A stretch of 64,000 nucleotides of DNA from Eubacterium plexicaudatum ASF492 (GCF_000364225.2 NZ_AQFT02000004.1:124001-188000), one strand, 5' to 3'; positions 37,024 to 46,450 are shown, numbered from the stretch's first letter. The notes: generated from the letters alone by a model not told the origin. Translations and numbers: made by a program.

Positions 37024-37737
37024 TTAATCCTCTCTTGGATATTCATGAACAATCATATCCATATTTACTAGCCCTGTTTGCTTCATATTGTCCCAATAGC
37101 AATATTCATCACCGTCTTGAATGACGACATATTTCTTATTTATAAGATATTCTTCAAGAGAAATACCTTCATGCTCTAAAAATCCACTTAGAATATCTTC
37201 ATCAACATATCCTGTGCATGGTATGTCATAATGCCACCAGCCATTTGAAGATTTCCAATACTCAATTTCAAAACCCCAATCCTTTTCTTTCTGTGATAAA
37301 TATTCTTTTAGTTCATCTTCTGTCTTACCATACTTCTGATAATAGTCATCGTTTTTATGTTCTTCATCATTTTTATCTACAATACTATCACTGTCCATTG
37401 GCAGTTTGATCTTTTTAAGACCTGGTATATATTTCAATGCAAGTGCAACGAGTTCTTTATAAACATCATCATTATAGTCATGAACCAACGAAGCACACGC
37501 ATACAACCATTTATCTGTAAATGTTCCCAAAGCCCTAAATGGACTCCTACCAAATTCCAAATCGTGATCCCAAGGCTCCCAAACACAAGATTCCTCGCCT
37601 GTATCTTCATCTTTACATAAATATATTCCGTCTAAAATTTCTTCTGGAGTATATTTATCATCTCTCTTCATAACTGTTAAACTATGCATAGAACTCGAAT
37701 TTGTTTCAAAAACATTTCTTCTAATCTGTCTCTTCAT
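37024..37737 (-). CDS. VFETNSSS-leader protein 1
   Basis: 237 aa, ATG 37737 after AAAGGAG. Leader KRQIRRNVFETNSSSMHSLT followed by an acidic, aromatic body with several Trp/Cys (YKWEPWDHDLEF-like). First of three tandem paralogues; it overlaps the DHH gene by 17 bp, linking this cassette to the RNA-repair operon upstream. Confidence 0.7.
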   Translation of the reverse strand: MKRQIRRNVFETNSSSMHSLTVMKRDDKYTPEEILDGIYLCKDEDTGEESCVWEPWDHDLEFGRSPFRALGTFTDKWLYACASLVHDYNDDVYKELVALALKYIPGLKKIKLPMDSDSIVDKNDEEHKNDDYYQKYGKTEDELKEYLSQKEKDWGFEIEYWKSSNGWWHYDIPCTGYVDEDILSGFLEHEGISLEEYLINKKYVVIQDGDEYCYWDNMKQTGLVNMDMIVHEYPRED

Positions 37738-38626
37738 ACTTCTCCTTTTTCTCAAAAATCAGCTTATCCATATTAAATCCAGCAGCTCCCTTATGACCTC
37801 CACCACCATATTTCTTTGCAATGTTAGAAACATCCACAGTTTTTGAATACATACTATATGTCCATGTACCATTCCTTCCATTGAATGAAAATGGCATTAA
37901 AATATCATATGAATTGTCATCCACAGATTTAAACCAATCACTACCAGCAAGTCCAACATTCATTGCATACACTTTATATCCCTCAAATTCTGTTTCAAAA
38001 CCTTTGGACTCGCAGTATTCTTTTGCAAAACTATCACGATACTTGATGATTACTTTTCTTTCTTCAATATATTTATTCTCTGCATCATCATCTAAAAGGT
38101 TATACCAAATCTCGTTATCTGGGCTTTTATCGTATGCATCAAATCCCATATGAAAATATCTTGTATCATCACCATATTCAAAAGCCCATACATCATAATC
38201 AGCGATATATTTTGTAAACATAGGTGCATCTTTTGTCATAGAAATATTAAATTTTTTCGGATTGCCACCTCCTCTTTCAGTCATATGATGTAACCAACAA
38301 TATGTAAGCATACAACCGGCTATCCCGTCATATCTAATTCCACGAATAGGAATTTCAAAATCCGTATATCTTTCTATTGCTGATTTATGATGATCAATCC
38401 AGGTTACATCTTTTGTTATTTCTAACAGTTTTCTCATTTCGTCTGGCATAATTGAATAGTCAACAATATATACCTGCTCATTAGGATTTATCTTGTCAAA
38501 AGAAAATTCCATTCCATAATTGATAGGAATAAATTCTGACTCATATCCATCATATACTCCTGCACTTAAATACACCCAAGATGCAGCACATTTCCCATCA
38601 TCATCTACATGATAAAAACATTTCAA
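37721..38626 (-). CDS. DHH-family phosphoesterase
   Basis: 301 aa, TTG start after AAGGAGG. HVDDDGKCAA (residues 6-15) and VTWIDHHKSAIERY are DHH motifs, and KKYGGGGHKGAAGF near the C-terminus is the DHHA1 GGGH motif, giving a complete two-domain NrnA/NrnB-like enzyme. Relatives hydrolyse nanoRNA, pAp or cyclic dinucleotides. Co-transcription with CCA and nucleotidyltransferase genes favours RNA end or nucleotide turnover; defence-signal degradation is an alternative. Confidence 0.88.
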   Translation of the reverse strand: MKCFYHVDDDGKCAASWVYLSAGVYDGYESEFIPINYGMEFSFDKINPNEQVYIVDYSIMPDEMRKLLEITKDVTWIDHHKSAIERYTDFEIPIRGIRYDGIAGCMLTYCWLHHMTERGGGNPKKFNISMTKDAPMFTKYIADYDVWAFEYGDDTRYFHMGFDAYDKSPDNEIWYNLLDDDAENKYIEERKVIIKYRDSFAKEYCESKGFETEFEGYKVYAMNVGLAGSDWFKSVDDNSYDILMPFSFNGRNGTWTYSMYSKTVDVSNIAKKYGGGGHKGAAGFNMDKLIFEKKEKYEETD

Positions 38627-38641
38627 ATTATCAAACCCTCC

Positions 38642-40006
38642 TTAAAATTTTATCCAACCATCTCTAACACCTGTCATCCAATAAACCAAATCATCTTTAT
38701 TATTTTCTAATTCTCCATCTATAACACGTTTCAGTATCTCATTTAACCAATACCCAATATCTTTACCTTCTTTGAGTTTCATCACCTCTTTTACATCGTT
38801 ACCATTAACCGCTAAATCCTTTAATGAGAAACAAGATTTCTCAGATAATATTTCTTCAAGAATATTTTCTATATTATTTATTTTCTCTATCCGAGATTCT
38901 TCATAATCCGGTTTTTGTCCTTTAATATCCGCTTTCCTGACTTCTAACAACCACCTAAACTGCTTTTCACCGATTTTATTAAGCCATCTCTTAACGTACT
39001 TATTTCCTACCTCAAAAGTCGCATCATGATAATAAACAAGTTCTACTACATTATTTCTCGTTTCATTATCAAACCTAAGACGTTTCATAATAGAGTCTGT
39101 AATTTCAGCACTTACCTTTCCGTGACCTTTAAAATGTCTAATACCATCTTCTCCATCTTGGTAGGAATATGGTTTGCCGAAATCATGAAAGAAAACAGCA
39201 AGTCTAACCACTAAATCATCAGACTCACATTTCTCTATTGCATGGACTGTATGATCAAATACATCATATGCATGATATGGATTATTTTGTTGGAAACCTA
39301 TCAAGTCTTTTAATTCTGGGATAAATAAGGAAAATACGTTTGGATATAAAACTAATTCAACACAGAATTGTTCAGAAGCAACTATTTTACAAAATTCACT
39401 ATTAATTCTCTCAATTGAGATGTTCTTTAGTCTGTCATATTGTCGTTCTATTTCAAACATTGTTTCTGGGAGTCCTGCAAAACCTAGTTGTGCTTCAAAT
39501 CTTATTGCTCTCAATATCCTCAAAGCGTCTTCGTTGAACCTGTCTTCTGCGGAGCCAACGCATCGAATCTTTTTATATTTGATATCCTCCATGCCATTAA
39601 ACGGATCAATTAAACCAGTTTTAGGATTGTATGCCATAGCATTAATCGTAAAATCTCTTCTCCGTAAATCTTCAACCAGATTCTTTGTAAATGTTACATT
39701 GTCAGGTCTACGATTATCAGAATAATCTCCATCAATCCGATAAGTTGTAACTTCAAATGGTTCTTTATTTATCAGAATCGTTACTGTACCGTGTTGCAAA
39801 CCAGTAGGAATAATTTCTTCATCAGGAAACGCTTTTAATATCTCATCTGGTGTGGCAGATGTGCAAATATCATAGTCGTGAGGTTTTCTTCCCAATACGC
39901 TATCTCTTACACATCCACCCACCATATATACTTCATGTCCGCATTTCTCTAATTCCTGTATGATGTAATTTACTGGTGCCGGAACTTCTACATTAATTCT
40001 TTTCAT
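38642..40006 (-). CDS. cca: CCA-adding tRNA nucleotidyltransferase
   Basis: About 454 aa. VYMVGGCVRDSVLGRKPHDYDICTSA (~residues 28-52) is the class II nucleotidyltransferase head with its two catalytic Asp residues. RRDFTINAMAYN and RFNEDALRILRAIRFEAQLGF complete the neck and body, and an HD-type region (VFFHDFGKPYS..HFKGHGKVSA) is present in the C-terminal part. Full-length, of the HD-containing type. Adds or repairs the tRNA 3' CCA end. Overlaps the upstream gene by 14 bp. Confidence 0.95.
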   Translation of the reverse strand: MKRINVEVPAPVNYIIQELEKCGHEVYMVGGCVRDSVLGRKPHDYDICTSATPDEILKAFPDEEIIPTGLQHGTVTILINKEPFEVTTYRIDGDYSDNRRPDNVTFTKNLVEDLRRRDFTINAMAYNPKTGLIDPFNGMEDIKYKKIRCVGSAEDRFNEDALRILRAIRFEAQLGFAGLPETMFEIERQYDRLKNISIERINSEFCKIVASEQFCVELVLYPNVFSLFIPELKDLIGFQQNNPYHAYDVFDHTVHAIEKCESDDLVVRLAVFFHDFGKPYSYQDGEDGIRHFKGHGKVSAEITDSIMKRLRFDNETRNNVVELVYYHDATFEVGNKYVKRWLNKIGEKQFRWLLEVRKADIKGQKPDYEESRIEKINNIENILEEILSEKSCFSLKDLAVNGNDVKEVMKLKEGKDIGYWLNEILKRVIDGELENNKDDLVYWMTGVRDGWIKF

Positions 40007-40949
40007 CAATATTTACCTCAATTTGTGGAGTTTCAATAAACTTAGCCAATAATCCTTCGTGGTAAAAAATTTTGTCATTTTCAGTAACATCTTCTCCAAG
40101 AAACTTTCTTAAAACAAATGGTAACGCATAATTATCTAAACATTTAAACTCTATCTCTGTATTATCATTCTCATCAATAATTTCTTTATAATATCCATCT
40201 GTCTTAACAATTTTATGAAGTATAAACAATTCTGTTTTTAACGGAACAGGCATATCTTTCATACCATTGCGAATTGCAAACACGATTCTTTCTTGCTTAT
40301 TTTTGTCCATATCAGACACATCAACCACAATTTCATCATTGGAAAAGAATACAACACGATCCATTGAAATAAACACTTCTGTTAAATATGTCAATGCACC
40401 ATCCATAAGGTATTTTTCGTATGTGATATGTCTCTTAGGATTACAATTACCCAAAATAACCTGACGAATATATTTACTATTGATTATGTGCTGATTACCT
40501 GTATATCTCCCAATAAACTCTTCCCAAGATTCTGCTCCACCAAAAATATCTGAATTGTAATGATGTAAAGAAGAAAAATTAGCTTTTCTCATATCAATGC
40601 TGATAAAACATTTACCATCATTTGAAGACTTAAATATATCTTTATTTGGAAGATTTTTATGTGTAACAGCATACTTGTTCATATCCTCTTCATTAAACTT
40701 ATGATATGCTTCTGTATTTTTAATATCCAAAATAGCAGCATCTTTTACACGATTATATTCTTCAAAATAATCCTGTTCACAATTATATTTGGATAGTTCG
40801 CTTAAAAAGATATCCCACTTTTCAAGTGTCCCATAAAACTTATCATATAGTGCCAATATATCAGTAAAATATGGTTCCTGGAATATCCTGATTGGAATAT
40901 TACAATCTTTACAGAACCTCTCTTTTGCTCTTGTAGATACTTCCATCAT
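39993..40949 (-). CDS. Hypothetical protein with palm-like motifs
   Basis: 318 aa between CCA and RlaP-like genes, overlapping both. FISIDMRKANFSSL (~residues 115-128) and VVFFSNDEIVVDV (~194-206) are arranged like motif A (D..KA(N/F)) and motif C (SDE) of a nucleotide-polymerising palm; the Thg1 protein in this window has DGKAFHTF and QSDEISLL in equivalent order. This is my own motif comparison, not an established family. Context suggests an RNA end-processing enzyme. Confidence 0.6.
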   Translation of the reverse strand: MMEVSTRAKERFCKDCNIPIRIFQEPYFTDILALYDKFYGTLEKWDIFLSELSKYNCEQDYFEEYNRVKDAAILDIKNTEAYHKFNEEDMNKYAVTHKNLPNKDIFKSSNDGKCFISIDMRKANFSSLHHYNSDIFGGAESWEEFIGRYTGNQHIINSKYIRQVILGNCNPKRHITYEKYLMDGALTYLTEVFISMDRVVFFSNDEIVVDVSDMDKNKQERIVFAIRNGMKDMPVPLKTELFILHKIVKTDGYYKEIIDENDNTEIEFKCLDNYALPFVLRKFLGEDVTENDKIFYHEGLLAKFIETPQIEVNIDEKN

Positions 40950-41974
40950 ACCTCTCCCTTCACAATTCTCTCATTCACATACATCTTAAATTCATTAATT
41001 CTTTTATGATCTGGCACATTAGGAAGAGATGTATTGTTTTTAGCATAATCAAATCTCTTCTCATATTCATTCAACAAATCATAAAATTCAGTAATCGGTT
41101 GTTTATTTTCATCTAAAAACTCACCGTTGCGAATACTCATAAGTAAGTCATGTTCATCCGTCCTATATGTGATGATTTCTTCTTTTTCAAGAATATCAAT
41201 ACACATCATATAAAGACGAATCAAGTGAGCCATATGCTTCCCCAACTTGTCATGACTGATCGCTTTCTCGTTTCGTTTGTCAATTTTGTTATAACTGCTT
41301 ACAATCGCCTTCATTTCATTCCACATACCAGTCCAATCTCTCAAAGGATAATGTTTCAAACATACGTCCATAAAAATCTCGCTATCATATCCTTCTTGGA
41401 CTGCTGTATCAATATATAACTTTACATCACTCTCATCATGTGGATAATATCTGTTTTTGAAATCATATTTTGCGTTATTGATACTTTTTAAAATATACGC
41501 TTCGTTCTGTGCCTGACCAACTAATCTTGCGGCTTTATTTTCCATCCTACGGAGTTGGCTACCGGCATATCCACCAAATGTATGAATACAGATTTTAGAT
41601 AGAAACATTTTTCTATTTTCCAAAAGTTCTCTTCCAACACTTGATAAATGTAGATAATGTTCTGGCTTGCAGCCCAAAATTTCCACTGTGTTAGGATTGT
41701 TGGATGTAAGTAATTGAATCATTTTATTAAATGAATATATCGTAGTGTCAGTATCTGCATTCACGACCTGCTCAAAATCTGTTCCTAACAGAATGTCTTT
41801 CTTAGAATTTAAGGCGATACCTCGCACATCTAAGTCAGATCCTTCTTTATCCATTCCATAAGCGTGACTTCCTCCAAGAGTTAAGAGAATGATGTTATCA
41901 CCTAAATTCTTATCTTTTCTCAGGAAGTCATATTCACTTGTTTTCAATTTCTCTTTAATCTGTTCAATATTCAT
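40946..41974 (-). CDS. RlaP-like nucleotidyltransferase (COG3541 type)
   Basis: 342 aa. LLTLGGSHAYGMDKEGSDLDVRGI (~residues 31-54) is the Pol-beta-type GS..(Y/G)G..SDxDxRG nucleotidyltransferase motif characteristic of the RNA-repair-associated family. KMIQLLTSNNPNTVEIL and KMAHLIRLY-type segments follow as in family members. Predicted to transfer nucleotides to RNA ends. First gene of a four-gene overlapping cassette (ATGA overlap with the next). Confidence 0.85.
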   Translation of the reverse strand: MNIEQIKEKLKTSEYDFLRKDKNLGDNIILLTLGGSHAYGMDKEGSDLDVRGIALNSKKDILLGTDFEQVVNADTDTTIYSFNKMIQLLTSNNPNTVEILGCKPEHYLHLSSVGRELLENRKMFLSKICIHTFGGYAGSQLRRMENKAARLVGQAQNEAYILKSINNAKYDFKNRYYPHDESDVKLYIDTAVQEGYDSEIFMDVCLKHYPLRDWTGMWNEMKAIVSSYNKIDKRNEKAISHDKLGKHMAHLIRLYMMCIDILEKEEIITYRTDEHDLLMSIRNGEFLDENKQPITEFYDLLNEYEKRFDYAKNNTSLPNVPDHKRINEFKMYVNERIVKGEV

Positions 41975-41991
41975 TCTCTCAATCCTCTCTT

Positions 41992-42351
41992 CTATCTACA
42001 TTCTTCAAATACAATAATCTTAAACACAGGTTTAAAATGTGGATTTTTTGTAATCACTCCCAGTTCTTGAAGTTTTACCAATTCTGCTTTCACCTTACCA
42101 AAACATTTTTCAATATCAGACACATCAAACATTTCTGTATCAAAACTATACTCATTACCAGAAGCCAAAACATATCCAAAATATAAATGTGAACCACTCA
42201 TCTGATCATCGAAAAATTGAATCTCGCCTTTGCACTGGTTGCAAATATAATCTTCTCCTTCATCTGACCACTTCCAATCTTTAAATTTATCTGTTTCGTT
42301 GCCAGTCAAATCATAACCAGCTATTACATAATAATTACTTTCCATGCTCAT
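41992..42351 (-). CDS. Hypothetical protein, 119 aa
   Basis: Has one CNQCKG pair. ATG 42351 or the adjacent ATG 6 nt later follow GGAGG-AGAAAAAGAAG. It lies 17 bp above the RlaP-like gene. Upstream spacer holds ATGAAATGCAAGTTTTAAG, a degenerate copy of the recurrent hairpin. Unknown function. Confidence 0.55.
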   Translation of the reverse strand: MSMESNYYVIAGYDLTGNETDKFKDWKWSDEGEDYICNQCKGEIQFFDDQMSGSHLYFGYVLASGNEYSFDTEMFDVSDIEKCFGKVKAELVKLQELGVITKNPHFKPVFKIIVFEECR

Positions 42352-42391
42352 AACTTCTTTTTCTCCTCCTATGAAATGCAAGTTTTAAGAC

Positions 42392-42730
42392 TCAATATGC
42401 TCTATCATCAATAGATTCTATAGATTTAATTTCATCAAGTATAGAACTTCCTATAATGTATAGTTTTTTAGAAACTATCTTGCTAATTCTACTTATAAAA
42501 TCCTCCCAACGCTCATACTTTTCTAACCATACTGTCATACTTACATTTCCATTTATATGTTGACATGCATATGTTCCTTTTGTATATTCTTCTCCATAAT
42601 AGTAGAAATATAGTTCATATTTATGTAAATGCTTACTAATAAACCAAGGAACAAGCGAAGCGATTGTCACATATTTATTCCCAATTTTAATTTGGAAATC
42701 AGTGTTACTTCCATTTTTTACAGTTTTCAA
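42392..42730 (-). CDS. Hypothetical protein, 112 aa
   Basis: Beta-rich N-terminus (KNGSNTDFQIKIGNKYVTIASLVPWF), no motif recognised. Head-to-tail position between the SLOG gene and the gene above RlaP. Confidence 0.55.
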   Translation of the reverse strand: MKTVKNGSNTDFQIKIGNKYVTIASLVPWFISKHLHKYELYFYYYGEEYTKGTYACQHINGNVSMTVWLEKYERWEDFISRISKIVSKKLYIIGSSILDEIKSIESIDDRAY

Positions 42731-42750
42731 TCGTCTATATCCTCTACAAT

Positions 42751-43227
42751 TTATGGCACAATCCTAATAATCTCTTTTCCACATTTCCCAGCATATCTTA
42801 CACAATTACCAGTACCACCCTTAGAACCGTCCCACACAGCAATCACTTTATCAGCCAAATCAACCATATATTCATTTCTCTTTTGCATCAGCCAGGGTTT
42901 ATATTCTTCATCTGACACAAGTTTTACTGTGTCTGCTTTTGATAAAATATCATTATATAAATCAACACTTTCCTTAATCCATTTACATGAATGATTTTTA
43001 CATGGGATTGCACAGTGAAGTTTTATATCATACCACTCTTCTTTTAATTCCAGAACTGCCAACGCAAATACTGTATCCACTCCTAATGCCATACCTGTAA
43101 TTGCTTCATCACAGATATTTTCTACAAGTAATTCTTTGAATTTATTTTTTAATTCCGACCATTGCCTATTATAAATATCATAACCATACATTTTATTTGG
43201 TCTATGACCAGTAACACATATTTTCAT
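42751..43227 (-). CDS. SLOG/DUF1273 (YpsA-like) protein
   Basis: About 158 aa from ATG 43227 (GGGGG SD). KICVTGHRPNKMYGY at the start and ITGMALGVDTVFALAVLEL are the DUF1273 Rossmann-like motifs; VIAVWDGSKGGTGNCVRYA is the C-terminal nucleotide-site motif. SLOG-fold proteins bind nucleotides or ADP-ribose derivatives, which fits the nearby macrodomain (46451-46897). Confidence 0.85.
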   Translation of the reverse strand: MKICVTGHRPNKMYGYDIYNRQWSELKNKFKELLVENICDEAITGMALGVDTVFALAVLELKEEWYDIKLHCAIPCKNHSCKWIKESVDLYNDILSKADTVKLVSDEEYKPWLMQKRNEYMVDLADKVIAVWDGSKGGTGNCVRYAGKCGKEIIRIVP

Positions 43228-43258
43228 AGATCGCACCCCCTTTCTTGAAACGTGGGTT

Positions 43259-45056
43259 TTAAGACTTTTTCACTACAACCAACGAATCCTTCTGAACTGT
43301 TGTAATTGCATTTGATAATTCATCATTTCTTACTTCTATCTGTTGCTCGGTTTTACCCTCTGAATTATATCTACCACGCATAGCAGCACCAACAGCATAT
43401 AAATAACTAAAACCACCTGCATTACCTACTGGCTGTGACAACAGAGCCATTGCAATCGCATCTGCATCATACACCCTATTTCCTTGTCTAAATTGCTTAC
43501 CAAAATTTATTTCTCCAATCCCACCAACTAATATCGGTTTATGATTACCACAAACAGAATCTAGTCCGCTTGTGGGATTGATAAAATTTATCATTTTCTC
43601 ATCTATGCAAATATATGTATCATCATACTGAGCCTTATACAAATGCTCAATTAATAGTGAAATTGCTGTTGTTACAATTGAATTTCCTGATTGTTTATAC
43701 CCTTGGGTATCAGACATTCCAACTGCTTTACATCTCTCAAATCTTCATCATCAAATCCCATAAGTCTATGAGCTTCTTTAGGTGTAAGCTTTCTTACAAT
43801 TCTAAGATTATCTCTTTCAACTTTTGGCTCAGTATTACCACCACCACAAGTATGCATCGCAGGAGCAATACCATCTTCACTATATATTCCCCGTGACTGT
43901 TCATGCATCCTTTGGAATTTCTCACTGCACAAATCAGCAATATGTATCGGCTCATTTGTTGTGTCCAATATCTGTTTAGGTTGCTTATAATCAGTAGCAA
44001 GTAATGCGTCCATAATTGAATCTTTTTGATATACTAAATCTCTTTGCCCGATAGTCCTAAATTCTGGTTTTGTTGTATCAACAATATTTTTTTCAAATTT
44101 CGGATCGGTAATTTGTAGTCTTCTTTGCACTTCATCCGACAAAAATATTTATCTAAAACTTCGTCATCCGTTTCTAATAAATCTTTTAATCGAATTCCAT
44201 TATCAAATGGTTGAGGGAATTTAAACTGTTCTGTATCAATTTCTTTAAGAATGGAAACGCAGAAAATTCTATTTCGGTTCTGTGGTATGCCTGTGTTTTT
44301 TGCATTGATTGTTTGAAAATATGAGTTATATCCCAAGTTGTCCAATCTATCAATCCAATCATTAAAACTATCAATATATTTTTTAGACACAAGAGCATCT
44401 ACATTTTCCATAAGTAAATATTTTGGCAAATTATTGTTTTCATTTGCCTTTACAAGCAGTCTTTCTACTTCATACAACAACCCTGAACGAGTTGACTTAA
44501 TATTATTACTTCCGCAACAAGGACATTTATATCTTGTATCAACATTTAATTTTGATGGGTCATATTCCATACCACAATCTTGACAAGTCCACTTTAACCC
44601 TTCCTGTTTTCCTGCAATCGATAAATCAGTACACGGCGTTGAATATGTAAGCATATCACAATCCGACAGTTCTTTAATCTGCATTATATCTCCCAAATTA
44701 TGTGAAATATGATCAGCCAACCAGTATTTTTCTATGCCTTTCGTTTTGTCTTTCTTTTTTGATAACTTTTCCCAATCATATGGTTCATCTTTTTTAAAAT
44801 CAAATCCTAATCTTTTCTTAGATAACTCATTCACCATTTCATCCTTGGAAGGATAATTACCATATTCATTAATCATTTCATTAGTTAATCCACAATGAAT
44901 AGCAGCATAACTAACAATAACCTCTTTATCTAAATCTGCTGTTGCGACAACCTCTGCGTCAAACAGATTTGTATTATTAATTCCTTTTATCTGTGCACCA
45001 ATTCCACTACACAACTCAATAACTTTTAAACTAAATCTTTTATTATTACTTTCCAA
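43259..45056 (-). CDS. C5-cytosine DNA methyltransferase, frame interrupted twice
   Basis: Three frames join into one Dcm-type enzyme of about 600 aa. Frame 1 has IELCSGIGAQIKGI (SAM motif I), TYSTPCTDLSIAG (catalytic PC), an inserted zinc ribbon (CQDCG..CPCCG), MENVDAL and IPQNRNRIF. Frame 2 has the target-recognition region and KLTPKEAHRLMGF. Frame 3 has QGYKQSGNSIVTTAI, the terminal motif X, plus a long extension. Breaks: one missing base in the A5 run near 44142-44146 and one at the TTT near 43731. Presumably modifies phage DNA. Confidence 0.9.
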
Positions 45057-45137
45057 ATGCCTTATCTACAAGGCGTTGCAACGCTAATTTATCCGGAATT
45101 ACTTGTTATATCCTTTCTCTAATTTGTTATTTGTGAA

Positions 45138-45172
45138 TCTTTCGTGGGTTCATGACTCCCTATGAAAGATTT
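45138..45172. repeat. Strong hairpin in the leader of the cytosine methyltransferase
   Basis: AATCTTTC...GAAAGATT (8 bp) with an inner GGG/CCC pair. It lies in a 340-bp non-coding gap (45057-45394) that also contains the palindrome GCGTTGCAACGC (about 45073-45084) and the small RNA at 45323. No protein-coding potential with a supported start is seen in this gap. Confidence 0.5.
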
Positions 45173-45287
45173 AATTCATCGGATAAAATATCCGTTTATA
45201 TATCAAAATTCTGATATAATGGCTGAAAACCACAATCACTATCCTATTGTTCTACACTTTAGGAATACTTTTCTTGGAATTACCGAC

Positions 45288-45316
45288 TTGATTAAGTCAT
45301 TAAGAATTGATATACT
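45288..45316 (+). promoter_or_regulatory. Sigma-A promoter for the second small RNA
   Basis: TTGATT (45288-45293), 17 nt, TATACT (45311-45316), rightward, about 7 nt before the first hairpin region. Confidence 0.65.
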
Positions 45317-45322
45317 TAGATT

Positions 45323-45396
45323 TGTCAAGACGGTTATCCGTTTTGTGTTGGATAAGAACTCTGCTCACTCGCCAAAGTTACCAGAGTTCTTATTTT
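45323..45396 (+). ncRNA. Putative small RNA, second copy, loop CTCGCCAAAGT
   Basis: Hairpin 1: CAAGACGG-TTAT-CCGTTTTG (45326-45345, one G-U pair). Hairpin 2: AAGAACTCTG/CAGAGTTCTT (45354-45391) with the loop segment CTCGCCAAAGT (45368-45378), then ATTTTATT. Stem sequences differ completely from the copy at 30722 while pairing and the 11-nt loop are kept. It lies upstream of and divergent from the cytosine methyltransferase gene. Confidence 0.65.
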
Positions 45397-45658
45397 ATTC
45401 TTCTACATAATCAAAATCATGTCCATATAAAATATTCTGAATCGCATTTTTATCACGTTCCATAATTGCACAACAAACATTTTTTCTGATTGCATCATCC
45501 TTTGAATTTGGTAAATTATCATATTCAGAATCAATTTTCTTTTCAAGAAATTCGACAAATTCTTTTAGTCTAGCAGTCATATCTTTATTAGATGACTTAT
45601 TGTACTCTTTCTGACCATGTTCAAATGTCCTAAGTTCATCTTTTCCTATCCACTTCAC
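45395..45658 (-). CDS. Hypothetical protein, 87 aa
   Basis: GTG start adjacent to the upstream stop (TAGGTG). Charged, helical. No motif recognised. Its stop lies within the tail of the small RNA on the other strand, so the two transcripts converge. Confidence 0.55.
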   Translation of the reverse strand: MKWIGKDELRTFEHGQKEYNKSSNKDMTARLKEFVEFLEKKIDSEYDNLPNSKDDAIRKNVCCAIMERDKNAIQNILYGHDFDYVEE

Positions 45659-45793
45659 CTAGGCTCCGCAATCGTCACAATACAGACCCGTATTATTGCC
45701 TTTTATCTCTGTATGTAATGATATACTTCCACATTTTTTACAACAATTTTGATACACAAATTCACACTCCTTCCAATTACAATGTTTATTCAT
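45659..45793 (-). CDS. Tiny zinc-ribbon protein, 32-44 aa
   Basis: CCKKCGS..YCDDCGA is a minimal two-knuckle zinc ribbon. Either ATG 45793 (adjacent to the upstream stop) or GTG 45757, which has a better SD (GGAAGGAG), could start it. Confidence 0.55.
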   Translation of the reverse strand: MNKHCNWKECEFVYQNCCKKCGSISLHTEIKGNNTGLYCDDCGA

Positions 45794-45796
45794 TGG

Positions 45797-46120
45797 CTAA
45801 ATATTGTCTTTAATATACTTCACAATATCATCAATGATTTCTTCATCAAATTCTTCAAAATCATCAAGAGACATGGTTCCTTCGGAAAAAGCAGTTTTAT
45901 GTCTTGTTAAATTATACGCATATGTGTCAGATGGGACATCAAAGTAATTCATCAACACATCTTTAAGCCTCTCTGTAAAGAAATTCTCATATTCATATAA
46001 CTGATTTGCCAATCTAGCAACTATACCATTTTCATTCTTGGCAACTGTATATTCCGTAAATCCATATCTATCCATGATATCTATCGATCCGTCATTATTT
46101 TTACTTAAAATATTTTTCAA
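45797..46120 (-). CDS. Hypothetical acidic protein, 107 aa
   Basis: Acidic helical protein ending in repeated Asp/Glu/Ile (DFEEFDEEIIDDIVKYIKDNI). The spacer upstream contains TTGAAA (46140-46145) and TTTCAA (46157-46162), a copy of the recurrent inverted repeat with an 11-nt loop. Function unknown. Confidence 0.55.
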   Translation of the reverse strand: MKNILSKNNDGSIDIMDRYGFTEYTVAKNENGIVARLANQLYEYENFFTERLKDVLMNYFDVPSDTYAYNLTRHKTAFSEGTMSLDDFEEFDEEIIDDIVKYIKDNI

Positions 46121-46158
46121 TTTACCACCTCATCTTCACTTGAAACCTTCGTTTTATT

Positions 46159-46434
46159 TCAATTCAATAGTTCAAAAATTTCATTCCAATCTTGATATTC
46201 ACTTAATTTTTCCTGTGGGATCAAAAGCTTATATTCCTTTTCTATTTCTTCTTGTGAGCCATATCCGTTGTTACTAGAACAGCTGCCAATTTCATATTGA
46301 TTATGTCTTTCAATTTGCTTAAAAACAATGGTAAAACTACTATTGTCCACAGACTGTCCCATCGGTGTTGCAAAACTATCTATTTGAATAATAGAATTTT
46401 TATTCTTGTGTCTGTAAATATCACCTAATTTCAT
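46159..46434 (-). CDS. Hypothetical protein, 91 aa
   Basis: Starts MKLGDIYRHKNKNSIIQIDSF, another small-barrel-style GD(I/V)xxHK protein. No family recognised. Follows the macrodomain gene by 16 bp. Confidence 0.55.
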   Translation of the reverse strand: MKLGDIYRHKNKNSIIQIDSFATPMGQSVDNSSFTIVFKQIERHNQYEIGSCSSNNGYGSQEEIEKEYKLLIPQEKLSEYQDWNEIFELLN

Positions 46435-46450
46435 ATAAATTTCCTCCAGC

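Noticed and set aside
45162..45410. 82-aa plus-strand ORF
   Set aside because: It has no SD and spans the small RNA and its promoter; the composition is not protein-like.
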